The notes beneath the pieces were generated by a model that saw only the letters and a program-made list of their open reading frames with translations, was not told the DNA's origin and did not search any database. From an uncultured Roseburia sp. (GTDB taxonomy: Bacteria; Bacillota; Clostridia; Lachnospirales; Lachnospiraceae), in contig CAKQXQ010000032.1 in assembly GCA_934292805.1 (NCBI GenBank), positions 1 to 26,191 on the forward strand: a stretch of DNA of 26,191 nucleotides, given 5' to 3'. Below are positions 6,825 to 15,355 of this stretch, in pieces. Numbering within the stretch: the stretch's first letter is position 1; the number at the start of each line of letters is the position of its first letter. The position numbers and the translations under genes were made by a program.

Positions 6825-8345
6825 ATGTTAGAATTTATTCCAGCTTCTGCGATCATTGCAATTGCCGTGATTGCACTCATCGTTATTTTTTTAGCCATTG
6901 GCTATGTGAAAGCTCCACCGGATATGGCTTTTATTATCTCCGGTATTAAGAAGAAATCAAAAATCGTCATCGGAAAAGCAGCGATCCGAATCCCATTTTT
7001 TGAACGTCTGGATAAGCTGAATCTCCGCCTGATCCCGATCGATGTAAAGACCAGCAATGCAGTACCGACTGCAGATTACATTAACATTAATGTAGATGCG
7101 ACTGTTAATGTTAAGATCAGCAATGAACCGGAAAAGTTAAGACTTGCAGCAGAAAACTTTCTGAACAAAAATACGGAATACATTGCAGGCGTGGCGAGAG
7201 AAGTTCTTGAAGGTAATGTGCGTGAGATCGTAGGTAAGATGAAACTGGAAGAAATGGTTTCCGACCGGCAGAAGTTTGCAACTCTGGTAAAAGAAAATGC
7301 AGAACCTGACCTTGCAGCAATGGGACTCGATATTATCAGTTTTAATGTACAGAATTTCGTGGATGGTAATGAAGTAATCGAGAACCTTGGTATCGATAAC
7401 ATTGTCAAAATTAAAAAAGCAGCAGCAATTGCAAGGGCAGAAAGTGAAAGAGATATTAAAGTCGCCCAGGCTGCCGCAGACAAAGAATCCAATGATGCAG
7501 CAGTTGCAGCCCAGACCGAGATAGCGAAGAAACAGAATGAACTTGCTATCAAACGTTCAGAACTGCAGCAGGAAGCAGATACGAAGAAAGCTATGGCGGA
7601 TGCTGCCTACGAGATCCAGAAAGAGGAACAGAGAAAAACAATCGAAGTTACAACTGCCAATGCAGATATCGCAAAGCAGGAACGTGAGATTGAGTTAAAA
7701 CAGAAAGAGGTTGCAGTAAAAGAGCAGGCTCTTGAAGCAGAAGTAAAGAAGCAGGCAGAAGCAGATAAATATGCAGCTCAGCAGAAAGCCGATGCGGCTC
7801 TCTACCAGAGACAGAAAGAAGCAGAGGCAAAACAGTTTGAGGCACAGCGTCAGGCAGAAGCGAGAAAAGCACAGGCAGAAGCAGATCGTTTTGCCAAAGA
7901 ACAGGAAGCGGAAGGTATCCGTGCTGTAGGTGAAGCAGAAGCAGCTGCGATTCAGGCAAAAGGTATTGCAGAAGCAGAAGCAATGGAGAAAAAGGCAGAG
8001 GCGTATGCAAAATACAACAAAGCAGCTGTAGCTGAGATGATGATCAAAGTTCTTCCGGATGTTGCGGCTAAGATCGCAGAACCATTAGGACAGATCGATA
8101 AAATCACGATCATCGGTGGTGATGGTGGTAACAATGGTGTTGAGCAGGTTGCAGGAAATGTCCCGGCAGTTATGGCAAAGCTTTTTGAGAGCATGAAGGA
8201 AGCTACCGGTATCGATCTTGCAGATATTGTAAAGGCTGATACATATGATGCAAAAGTAAATCGCAACGTGAATGTAAGCGGTATTGATTCTGTGAACCTT
8301 GTAGTAAAGGATGAGAAGGAAAAGCCGACTGTGAACGAATCCTAA
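6825..8345 (+). CDS. floT: Flotillin-like protein (FloT/YuaG type)
   Basis: A 506-aa SPFH-domain membrane scaffold. It has one N-terminal hydrophobic segment (about 5-27), an SPFH/band-7 domain (about 30-200, with AREVLEGNVREIVGKM), and a long Ala/Glu/Lys-rich coiled coil (about 200-400, many EAEA/KQAEA units). The conserved flotillin tail includes IKVLPDVAAKIAEPLGQIDK and TGIDLADI. Length and tail match Bacillus FloT/YuaG. Flotillins oligomerise on the inner face of the membrane and organise lipid/protein domains. The start at 6825 (second of two adjacent ATGs) is favoured by 6-nt spacing from AAGGAGG. The NfeD partner often found beside floT is not adjacent here. Confidence 0.93.
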   Translation: MLEFIPASAIIAIAVIALIVIFLAIGYVKAPPDMAFIISGIKKKSKIVIGKAAIRIPFFERLDKLNLRLIPIDVKTSNAVPTADYININVDATVNVKISNEPEKLRLAAENFLNKNTEYIAGVAREVLEGNVREIVGKMKLEEMVSDRQKFATLVKENAEPDLAAMGLDIISFNVQNFVDGNEVIENLGIDNIVKIKKAAAIARAESERDIKVAQAAADKESNDAAVAAQTEIAKKQNELAIKRSELQQEADTKKAMADAAYEIQKEEQRKTIEVTTANADIAKQEREIELKQKEVAVKEQALEAEVKKQAEADKYAAQQKADAALYQRQKEAEAKQFEAQRQAEARKAQAEADRFAKEQEAEGIRAVGEAEAAAIQAKGIAEAEAMEKKAEAYAKYNKAAVAEMMIKVLPDVAAKIAEPLGQIDKITIIGGDGGNNGVEQVAGNVPAVMAKLFESMKEATGIDLADIVKADTYDAKVNRNVNVSGIDSVNLVVKDEKEKPTVNES

Positions 8346-8400
8346 GGCATGTAATATAGGCTGTGGTAAGATCAAAATACGGGTAATAAAAATAGAAAAA

Positions 8401-8441
8401 ATGGACTGCCAGATTTTAAAATCTGGCAGTCCATTTTTTTA
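8401..8441. terminator. Bidirectional terminator between floT and the GH3 gene
   Basis: A 16-bp perfect stem (arms 8401-8416 and 8419-8434) has T residues on the plus-strand side and A residues on the other, so it can end both convergent transcripts. Its inner arms GCCAGATTTTA/TAAAATCTGGC recur in the metY terminator at 21706-21771. Confidence 0.9.
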
Positions 8442-11400
8442 AGCTTTCGCAGCTTTTCTGGCAGCCTTCTTCTCAGCTTTTGCCTGCATTTTCGCAAGCT
8501 TTTTCTGTGTCGGTTTAAATAACCGGAAGATTCTGTAAACTTCAAGAAGGATAAGAAGTCCGAAGATCACATTAATTGCAAGTCGGATCTTTTCTGTTGT
8601 TCTAAGTCCATCTTTGATATGTGATCCAGGCATGGCACCATTCATGCTCTTGCTGTTTGCGATGGTATAAAGTACGCGGTGCATTGCCTGTCTTGCATAG
8701 TAGTAAGTGGCAGGATCATTTTTATCGAAATCATATCTTGCAGAGGCAGGAAGGCTTGTGAGTTTCACATCGGCTCCGGCTTCTGTCATCTGATATCCGT
8801 CCATGAAAACACCGGTGTTTGCATTATCAGTCATAACAATTCCGTCAAATGCCCATTCATTTCTCAGAATGCCTGTGATCAGTCCGTAATCTCCACCTAC
8901 CCAGGTTGCACCTGCGCGGTTGAAGGAAGTCATGACACCCTGTGATGCACGGATCTGCTTTGAAGCATTTGCGTAAGAGCCATCTTCCTGTTTTTCAACA
9001 TAATTTAAAGTGACATCGCCTGCTTTCATGCACATCTCAAATGGTACGAGATAAAGCTCTCTTGCGGACTGTTCATTGAACCAGGTAGCCACACTAAACT
9101 GTCCATCACGGTCACCACGATGATTTTCCTGGTCATTGAATGCAAAATGTTTGATATAAGTATACATACCTTTGGATGCAGCACCATAAACTTCTCTGGA
9201 AGCTACAGCACCTGACAGATAAGCATCCTCTGAATAATATTCTCCATTACGTCCGGAATACGGAGTTCTGTGAATATTCATAGATGGAGCATACCAGCCG
9301 TCAGCACCTCCTAAGAGACCTTCGTTTCCGATCATTTCTCCATATTCACTCGCAAGCTCCAAATTCCAGGTCTGTGCCAGTGTCATGGCATTCGGGAACA
9401 TGGCACCGGTACCGCCATAAAATAATCCAGCTGCTGTATCAGCATCAATGTTAAATGGTTTTTCAACAGAATCAATATACTCTATTCCATAACCGGATAC
9501 ACCGACCGTATTATAAATTTCATCAGCTGTCAGTTCATCTAACAGATCATCCCAGAGTGGATCATCAAAGTCACGTCCTCGCAGATCGATCAGCTTCAAG
9601 CCATTGTCTGCACCGTAAACAATCTGTGTATCGGCAAGTGTTGCAGGATCTATATCTGTACCGCTTGAAAAACTGTCAAGTTCAGTGATTAACTCAGGAG
9701 AAGCTTCTTTCACATAAGTATAAGATGCACCATCTTCTCCATTGATCTCATTTCCCCATGTACTGATCTGTGTGCCAGGTTCTCCATCGTGTGTCGGGAA
9801 AGTCCCTTCCCAGTCAGATCTGCTTAAGTAAACGACATCCGCTTTGCAGTCCTGTAACTGATTTGTAATCTCTACACCAGAGTAGGAATCTGTTGCATAG
9901 GTTGTGAAATCTGTATCTGTATTCTCCGGAGTATAGATTGCTACAAGTTCTGTGTTGCCATTAATTGCGGATGCTTCTGCAGCAGATTCGGCTTTTACGG
10001 TAATAATATTGTTGATCGCATCATGAGCGTTTTTTGCAGCAGTGATGTAATAGTCACCTGCATCGAAAATATAAGTTTTTGCATTATTTTCATCGTAAGC
10101 TTTTAACTGTTCCTTGGAGAAAGTGCAGCTTACAGTTTCCCTTTCGCCTGGTGCCAGTTCCTTTGTTTTGCCATAAGCGACAAGCTGTACGGATGACTTT
10201 TCTACACCGTTTGCTTTATCGTACTCTGTATATGGGGACTGGGCGTAAATTTCTACGACATCTTTTCCTGCCATATCACCGGTATTTTCCACATCAACAG
10301 TTACCGTGCATTCATCACCAGACCAGGTTGTCTGCATATCTGACCATTCAAAAGTTGTATAAGAAAGACCATATCCGAATGGATAGACAACTTCTTTTTC
10401 ATAATCATAGTCGCCGGCATTTCCCTGATTCAAAATAACATCTTCATAGCGTGTTTCATAATATTTATAACCTACATAAATTCCTTCTTCGTAAGTTACA
10501 TAATTGTATTTTGTAAGTTCGCCATTTTCATCCACATACTGGTAATCACCGAAGTTCTGTGCTGCCGGAGATTTTGATGCATCCGCTGCAAAAGTATCGA
10601 CAGTTCTTCCGGATGGATTTACCTGTCCGGTCAGGATATACGGAATGGATTCAATCGTGGTACAGGAAAGTACGGCTTTCACGTTCGAGTAATCTTTTAC
10701 CCAGTCAAGCTCTAATGCAGCATTTGAGTTCGTTACAAGAATCACATTATCAAAATGATCGTTCAGATAAGAAATAATCTCAAGTTCTGTGGAATCAGGC
10801 TCTAAATAACTCTTAGCCTTATCCTCTGCACTTTCTGCATGATTGTACATAGAACGTGGCATGTCACGTCCTTCACCGGCAACTCTTTTTAAAAAATAAA
10901 CCGGTACGGTATTCTTTGCAGAATCTAAAACATCGGTGTTTTCCTGAAGAACAGATAACGGAACTTCGTTGATCGCAAAATCCTCCGCATCACCAAAGCT
11001 GATCGATCCAGAGCTAAGACCATATGTCTTTGACTGCTCTGTATAGAAATCCATGAGAGTTGAGTTGATCTTAACACCTGCATTTTCAAAAATCTGTGTC
11101 AATTTCCTTCCGCCAAGCATGGAATCACTTGCGGAAACGGTTGCTGAGTTTACAGAAAAGAAGCTAAACTCAGTGTCTTTAGCCATTGGCAGGATGCCGT
11201 CATTGCTTAAAAGCACAGTTCCTTCGTCTGCGATCTGCTGATGAAGTGCTGCTTCTGCCTCCCCAATATTCTCCTTTGTGTAGTCTGCTTTGTTATACTC
11301 GAGATCGAGTCCGGATGTATCGATATCCGAATTGTCAATTTTGGTGTTGATTCCACCAAGCACGCTGTCGGCCATTCTTGCATAATTTGGCAGAATCATA

Positions 11401-11483
11401 TTTACCGCTGCAATGATCACCGCGAACAGAATGATCAGAATGGAACGGATTGTTGTTCCGACAACTTTTCTTACCTTACTCAT
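8439..11483 (-). CDS. Membrane-anchored GH3 beta-glycosidase, reversed domain order
   Basis: A 1014-aa glycoside hydrolase family 3 enzyme, predicted to release terminal beta-linked sugars from oligosaccharides. The order is an N-terminal membrane anchor (about 10-30), the alpha/beta sandwich domain (from DEGTVLLSNDGILPM), a fibronectin-III-like domain (after PFGYGLSYTTFEWSD), then the TIM barrel with KHFAFNDQE and the nucleophile Asp886 in GIVMTDN. A C-terminal membrane helix (about 965-983) and a Lys/Ala-rich tail follow. Ordinary GH3 enzymes have the barrel first; the swapped order is known from Ruminococcus albus and Butyrivibrio enzymes. Anchors at both ends suggest display on the outer membrane face. 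GAGGAGG precedes the ATG. Exact sugar specificity is not readable. Confidence 0.93.
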   Translation of the reverse strand: MSKVRKVVGTTIRSILIILFAVIIAAVNMILPNYARMADSVLGGINTKIDNSDIDTSGLDLEYNKADYTKENIGEAEAALHQQIADEGTVLLSNDGILPMAKDTEFSFFSVNSATVSASDSMLGGRKLTQIFENAGVKINSTLMDFYTEQSKTYGLSSGSISFGDAEDFAINEVPLSVLQENTDVLDSAKNTVPVYFLKRVAGEGRDMPRSMYNHAESAEDKAKSYLEPDSTELEIISYLNDHFDNVILVTNSNAALELDWVKDYSNVKAVLSCTTIESIPYILTGQVNPSGRTVDTFAADASKSPAAQNFGDYQYVDENGELTKYNYVTYEEGIYVGYKYYETRYEDVILNQGNAGDYDYEKEVVYPFGYGLSYTTFEWSDMQTTWSGDECTVTVDVENTGDMAGKDVVEIYAQSPYTEYDKANGVEKSSVQLVAYGKTKELAPGERETVSCTFSKEQLKAYDENNAKTYIFDAGDYYITAAKNAHDAINNIITVKAESAAEASAINGNTELVAIYTPENTDTDFTTYATDSYSGVEITNQLQDCKADVVYLSRSDWEGTFPTHDGEPGTQISTWGNEINGEDGASYTYVKEASPELITELDSFSSGTDIDPATLADTQIVYGADNGLKLIDLRGRDFDDPLWDDLLDELTADEIYNTVGVSGYGIEYIDSVEKPFNIDADTAAGLFYGGTGAMFPNAMTLAQTWNLELASEYGEMIGNEGLLGGADGWYAPSMNIHRTPYSGRNGEYYSEDAYLSGAVASREVYGAASKGMYTYIKHFAFNDQENHRGDRDGQFSVATWFNEQSARELYLVPFEMCMKAGDVTLNYVEKQEDGSYANASKQIRASQGVMTSFNRAGATWVGGDYGLITGILRNEWAFDGIVMTDNANTGVFMDGYQMTEAGADVKLTSLPASARYDFDKNDPATYYYARQAMHRVLYTIANSKSMNGAMPGSHIKDGLRTTEKIRLAINVIFGLLILLEVYRIFRLFKPTQKKLAKMQAKAEKKAARKAAKA

Positions 11484-11583
11484 AAGTGTCCTCCTCTTAT
11501 TGTTTTATGACGGTGACGATAGTCGTGTATATTGTAAAATTTTATCACCACCTTTGTGATGAAATAAAAGTACCATGAACAAA

Positions 11584-11616
11584 TAAAAAAATGCAGGTTC
11601 GGACGTAACCTGCATT
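11584..11616 (-). terminator. Terminator of the two-component operon
   Basis: A 10-bp stem (AATGCAGGTT/AACCTGCATT) with a 7-nt loop is followed on the minus strand by six T residues. It lies 17 nt after the kinase stop codon and separates the kinase from the GH3 gene, so the two are probably not co-transcribed by read-through. Confidence 0.85.
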
Positions 11617-11633
11617 TTGAGAGACATATTCGG

Positions 11634-12947
11634 TTAAGTAAGATGTGCACCTGAAAAAACTATTCGCAGCAAATACTTCTGTTGTTCTGCCTTGATGATC
11701 ATCTGACCATCATAATGCTCGATAATCTGGCGAATACTCTTTGTACCAAAACCATGGTTTATGGTGTTTGGCTTCGTGGTAAGAGGAAGTTTATCACTTC
11801 CGAAGGTCAGGCTGCCTTCATATGGATTGACGATCTCTACCAGAAGGATTCCCTTCTTGTTCTGTATCTGCACAGAGATCCAACGGTTATTTTCATCCGG
11901 GATATTTTTATTGGCTTCAATTGCATTATCGATCGCATTACCGAACAAAGTATACAGATCCAGTTCATCCATAAAGGAAAGCTGCTTTCCATCCGCAATG
12001 CAGCTCATGGAGATATGGTTGCTCTGACAGATCAGCTTTTTTTCAGTGAGCACAGTATCCAGATAGTCATTTCCGGTTCGAACGACGGCATCGTAGGATG
12101 CGATCCGGCTCTCCATATCTAAAAGCTTTGCCTTGCGCTTATCCTCATCACTCATTGTGGAAAGAAGCATAAGCTGGTGCTTCATATCGTGATAATGCTG
12201 ATTTACAACAGCCATACTTTCTTTGGACATTTCATAGCGGAGCTTTGTTTTCTCCCAGAGCTGCTCTTTTTGTGAAAATTCGATTCTTTCAATTTCACGT
12301 TTCATCTGTCCACGCTGGTTTGTCAAAATGAAAATACAACATAATATTGCATAAATACTGTGAAGATGTGCGTAGCCAAAAAAAGCCATCACAATACTGA
12401 GACCGCATACGATCGCGATAAGTACAACCGATGTGGTCGTGGCAGCGATCGCACCGGTAGGGTATCTGCCTTCGTATATGGTTCCACTTGTAAACCAGAA
12501 GTATGCCAGAAGAAAGCTTCCGAGCAGGCAAGGCAGATATATCACAGGATGTTTATTGTCAATTACACCATTTGTTATACATTCCGTCAATACGCGGATG
12601 CAGTAAAAAATATGTTCAATGCCATAGCTTAAAGCAAATATATAAATAGAATCATAAATACTGCTTTCGGTGTAAAGATAAATCGCACTGATTACAATGG
12701 TCCATGTCATAAAAAACCAGAAGATCAGCCCTGCAAATTGTTCCGGCTGTGACAGGTTTTCGGCTATTGCTGTTCCAAAATGACTGATGAAAAATGTCGT
12801 TACCAAACCGGACAAGAGAAAACCGGCCAAAACGATGGCTAATGCTTTTTGAATACCATGCTGGCGTTTCTTTAACGGTAGACAGAGACCAATTGCAGGA
12901 AGCAGCATTTCCAGTAAATAAAGAAAGTTAAAGCTGTTTATCTTCAT
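11634..12947 (-). CDS. AgrC-like sensor histidine kinase (GHKL domain)
   Basis: A 437-aa membrane kinase. The N-terminal half (about 1-215) has six or so hydrophobic segments typical of peptide-sensing AgrC/ComD-type kinases. The H-box histidine is in YHDMKHQLMLLS. The N-box is LYTLFGNAIDNAIEANK and the glycine-rich box is GFGTKSIRQIIEHYDGQ, so the ATP-binding domain is complete. It would phosphorylate the LytTR regulator encoded just upstream. ATG 12947 is chosen: GGAG lies 7 nt before it, and the regulator's stop is one base upstream, which indicates coupled translation. No AgrB/AgrD-like genes were found around it, so the signal is unknown. Confidence 0.92.
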   Translation of the reverse strand: MKINSFNFLYLLEMLLPAIGLCLPLKKRQHGIQKALAIVLAGFLLSGLVTTFFISHFGTAIAENLSQPEQFAGLIFWFFMTWTIVISAIYLYTESSIYDSIYIFALSYGIEHIFYCIRVLTECITNGVIDNKHPVIYLPCLLGSFLLAYFWFTSGTIYEGRYPTGAIAATTTSVVLIAIVCGLSIVMAFFGYAHLHSIYAILCCIFILTNQRGQMKREIERIEFSQKEQLWEKTKLRYEMSKESMAVVNQHYHDMKHQLMLLSTMSDEDKRKAKLLDMESRIASYDAVVRTGNDYLDTVLTEKKLICQSNHISMSCIADGKQLSFMDELDLYTLFGNAIDNAIEANKNIPDENNRWISVQIQNKKGILLVEIVNPYEGSLTFGSDKLPLTTKPNTINHGFGTKSIRQIIEHYDGQMIIKAEQQKYLLRIVFSGAHLT

Positions 12948-12948
12948 C

Positions 12949-13662
12949 TTAAATCTCCATTCCGACATAATCAGCCAGAGCTTCTAAAAATTCTTTTTTC
13001 CGGCTGCGGCTCAAATAAATTTGTGTTCCGTTTACAGAAACAGTATCTTTTTTTACTTCGTCCACATACTTTAAGTTTACAAGCTGGGACTGCCCGCTTT
13101 TAACAAAATAATATTCAGCCAGTTCATCTGCCATATTTTTCAGAGGAATCCCATGTCTGGTATATACTTTTTGGGCAGTGTGGAAAAACATATCATGCCC
13201 GATCACTTCAATATATAAGATTTCATCGGTTGAAATTTTATATTTGCTTTCTCCATCAGTCACTAAAAGCTGCTTTTCCTTCCTGTATTTGGATGTGACA
13301 GCAAGCACTTTGTCCATCATCATTGCCAACTGTTCATAGACAACCGGCTTCAGAAGAAAATCCATGGCATTTACTTTATATCCTTCGATCGCATATTGGG
13401 CCAGTGCGGTGATGAATACGATCTGGGTATCCGTATCCACTTCCCGGATCTTATGTGCTGTTGTCATGCCATCCTGATGCTTCATATGGATATCCAGTAA
13501 AATAAGATCATAATCTGCGGAATAATCATCTAAAATATCAATTCCATCATTAAAAATCCGCACAATAAAGGATTCTTCATGTTCTTTTTCATATTTTCTG
13601 AGATGTTCTATCAGTTCCTCCTGACAGATGCGTTCATCTTCTACGATCGCTATCTTTAACAT
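12949..13662 (-). CDS. LytTR-family response regulator (AgrA-like)
   Basis: A 237-aa regulator. The receiver domain (1-120) has the acidic pair in IVEDE, the phospho-accepting Asp in YDLILLDIHMKH, the switch Thr in IVFITAL and Lys in FLLKPV. A LytTR DNA-binding domain follows (about 135-235, with ILYIEVIGHDMFFHT, YTRHGIPLKNM and VNLKYVDEVKKD). LytTR proteins bind short direct repeats upstream of targets such as peptide-signalling or exopolysaccharide genes. ATG 13662 follows GGGGAG at 7 nt. It is the first gene of an operon with the kinase. An imperfect palindrome lies in its upstream region. Confidence 0.93.
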   Translation of the reverse strand: MLKIAIVEDERICQEELIEHLRKYEKEHEESFIVRIFNDGIDILDDYSADYDLILLDIHMKHQDGMTTAHKIREVDTDTQIVFITALAQYAIEGYKVNAMDFLLKPVVYEQLAMMMDKVLAVTSKYRKEKQLLVTDGESKYKISTDEILYIEVIGHDMFFHTAQKVYTRHGIPLKNMADELAEYYFVKSGQSQLVNLKYVDEVKKDTVSVNGTQIYLSRSRKKEFLEALADYVGMEI

Positions 13663-13748
13663 AACTTTGCTCCCCGACAACATTGATACCTTATTATAGC
13701 AAAAACACCGGAGATTTTACAGAACAGAAATATATAATCGGAAAATGA

Positions 13749-13778
13749 TTGTTATACATAGTTCGAATATGATACAAT
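13749..13778. promoter_or_regulatory. Imperfect palindrome between divergent genes
   Basis: TTGTTATACATAG, TTCGAA and TATGATACAAT form an imperfect dyad centred on TTCGAA in the gap between the two-component operon (minus) and pepV (plus). Promoter-like hexamers can be read on both strands (TTGTTA..TGATAC on plus; TTGTAT..TATAAC on minus), but spacing is not ideal. Candidate divergent promoter or operator. Confidence 0.35.
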
Positions 13779-13892
13779 GAGCAAAGAATCGGACAGCAGT
13801 CAGGATAAAATGATGCAGTATATACCGGAGAAAGTAATGGAATATCCGGGTGAGGAATAGAAATTTGAATTGAAAAAGGAAGGAACACTACT

Positions 13893-15251
13893 ATGAACAT
13901 GAAAGAAGAAATTCACGCTTTATCAGAGGAAATGATCGCAAACCTTGGACGTTTAGTTGCAATTGATTCACAGCTTGGAACACCGGAAGAAGGAAAACCA
14001 TTCGGAGAGGGACCTGCGAAAGCATTAGAAGAAGGTCTTAAGATTGCGGAGGAATTAGGGTTTGAAACAGTAAATCTGGACAACTACTGTGGTTATGCAC
14101 AGATGGGAGAAGGAGAGGAGATCGTAGGTATTGCCGGACATTTGGATATTGTTCCGGTAGGTGGTGACTGGACTTATGATCCGTTCGAACTGACAAGAGA
14201 AGGGGATCATGTATATGGACGTGGAACAACAGATGATAAAGGACCGGTATTAGAGGCACTTTATGCAATGAAGCTTCTTCGTGATTCCGGAGTGAAGCTC
14301 AATAAAAGAGTACGTCTTATTATGGGCTGCAACGAGGAAACCGGATCCAAGTGTATGGAACACTACAATGAAGTTGCAGAGGAATTATCCTGTGGATTTA
14401 CTCCGGATGCGAATTTCCCTTGCATCCATGGTGAGAAAGGTCATATGGCAATGACAGCGTATTCCAAAAACACCAGGATCATTTCCATGAATGGAGGATT
14501 TGTTTCCAATGCGGTATGCGACACATGCACAACTGTGATCCCTGCAGCAGATGGATTAAAGGAAAAGCTTGAAGCAGTTCTGGCACAGACAAAGCTTCAG
14601 GAGTACAGAGTGACGGAAGAAAATGGACAGATCACAATTTTTGCAAAAGGGGTACCTGCACATGCAAGTATGCCGGAGCTTGGTGTGAACGCTGCGGGTG
14701 TAACATTTGAATGTCTGGCAAAAGCTGGCTTTGAAGATGATTTTGTGAAATTTTATAACGAGCATATCGGAACATCCTGTGACGGGGAAGGTGTCGGACT
14801 GAAATTTGAGGATGAATACGGAGCATTAACACTGTGCAACGGAATTGTAAAAACAGAAGATGGTACGATCTCATGTACGATCGATATCAGGGTTCCGGTA
14901 ACTTTAAAAGTAGCAGAAGTCCGTGCAATGTGTGCAGACAGACTGGAAGATGAGAATGGACGTATTGAAGTCGGAGAGATCGGGGATCCGTTATTCTTCC
15001 CGAAAGAATCTCCGCTTGTAAATGCTTTATATAAAGCATATGTAGACGTAACAGGTGATACAGAGAACGAACCAATGGTCATCGGCGGAGGTACTTATGC
15101 AAAATCATTAAAGAATATTATCGCATTCGGACCGGAAAAACTGGGAATGGATTATCATATCCACAGTGCGGATGAGTTTATTCTTGTATCTGAGATGGAA
15201 GAAGCAGTTCTTGTTTATATGGAAGCGATCAGAAATCTTCTTGCCATTTAG
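13893..15251 (+). CDS. pepV: PepV-type dipeptidase (M20 metallopeptidase)
   Basis: A 452-aa cytosolic dipeptidase of the PepV/Sapep group (M20), which cleaves dipeptides using two zinc ions. Metal and catalytic residues are visible: His83 and Asp85 in GIAGHLDIVPVGGDW, Asp114 in YGRGTTDDKGP, the general base and ligand pair Glu148/Glu149 in GCNEETGS, Asp172 in FTPDANFP and the late histidine in MDYHIHSADE. The insert 'lid' domain lies at about 180-360. Length fits the family (about 440-475 aa). AAGGAAGGA precedes the ATG. A terminator follows, so it is monocistronic, and its likely job is amino-acid recovery from imported peptides. Confidence 0.93.
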   Translation: MNMKEEIHALSEEMIANLGRLVAIDSQLGTPEEGKPFGEGPAKALEEGLKIAEELGFETVNLDNYCGYAQMGEGEEIVGIAGHLDIVPVGGDWTYDPFELTREGDHVYGRGTTDDKGPVLEALYAMKLLRDSGVKLNKRVRLIMGCNEETGSKCMEHYNEVAEELSCGFTPDANFPCIHGEKGHMAMTAYSKNTRIISMNGGFVSNAVCDTCTTVIPAADGLKEKLEAVLAQTKLQEYRVTEENGQITIFAKGVPAHASMPELGVNAAGVTFECLAKAGFEDDFVKFYNEHIGTSCDGEGVGLKFEDEYGALTLCNGIVKTEDGTISCTIDIRVPVTLKVAEVRAMCADRLEDENGRIEVGEIGDPLFFPKESPLVNALYKAYVDVTGDTENEPMVIGGGTYAKSLKNIIAFGPEKLGMDYHIHSADEFILVSEMEEAVLVYMEAIRNLLAI

Positions 15252-15271
15252 AATTGAAAATAGCAACAGAC

Positions 15272-15302
15272 AAAACTTCCAGAGTCATCTGGAAGTTTTT
15301 TG
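15272..15302 (+). terminator. pepV terminator
   Basis: A 12-bp perfect stem (AAAACTTCCAGA/TCTGGAAGTTTT) with a GTCA loop and a T-run begins 20 nt after the pepV stop. Confidence 0.9.
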
Positions 15303-15355
15303 TGAAAAAAAGACGACATGTCAATGGAATAAGAAAAGAAAGAAACAGGGAAAAT

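Noticed and set aside
7648..8010. Open minus-strand frame opposite the flotillin coiled coil
   Set aside because: Poly-Leu/Gln output is the expected reverse of Ala/Glu/Lys codons; the plus strand is clearly flotillin.
13694..13900. Minus-strand frame before the response regulator as an AgrD-like peptide
   Set aside because: The frame begins inside pepV, lacks a ribosome site and has no Cys-containing AgrD core with a charged tail.
15254..15355. Longer start (TTG 15254) for the flavoenzyme
   Set aside because: The extension crosses the pepV terminator, has basic non-family sequence and lacks a ribosome site; ATG 15356 matches the family start.
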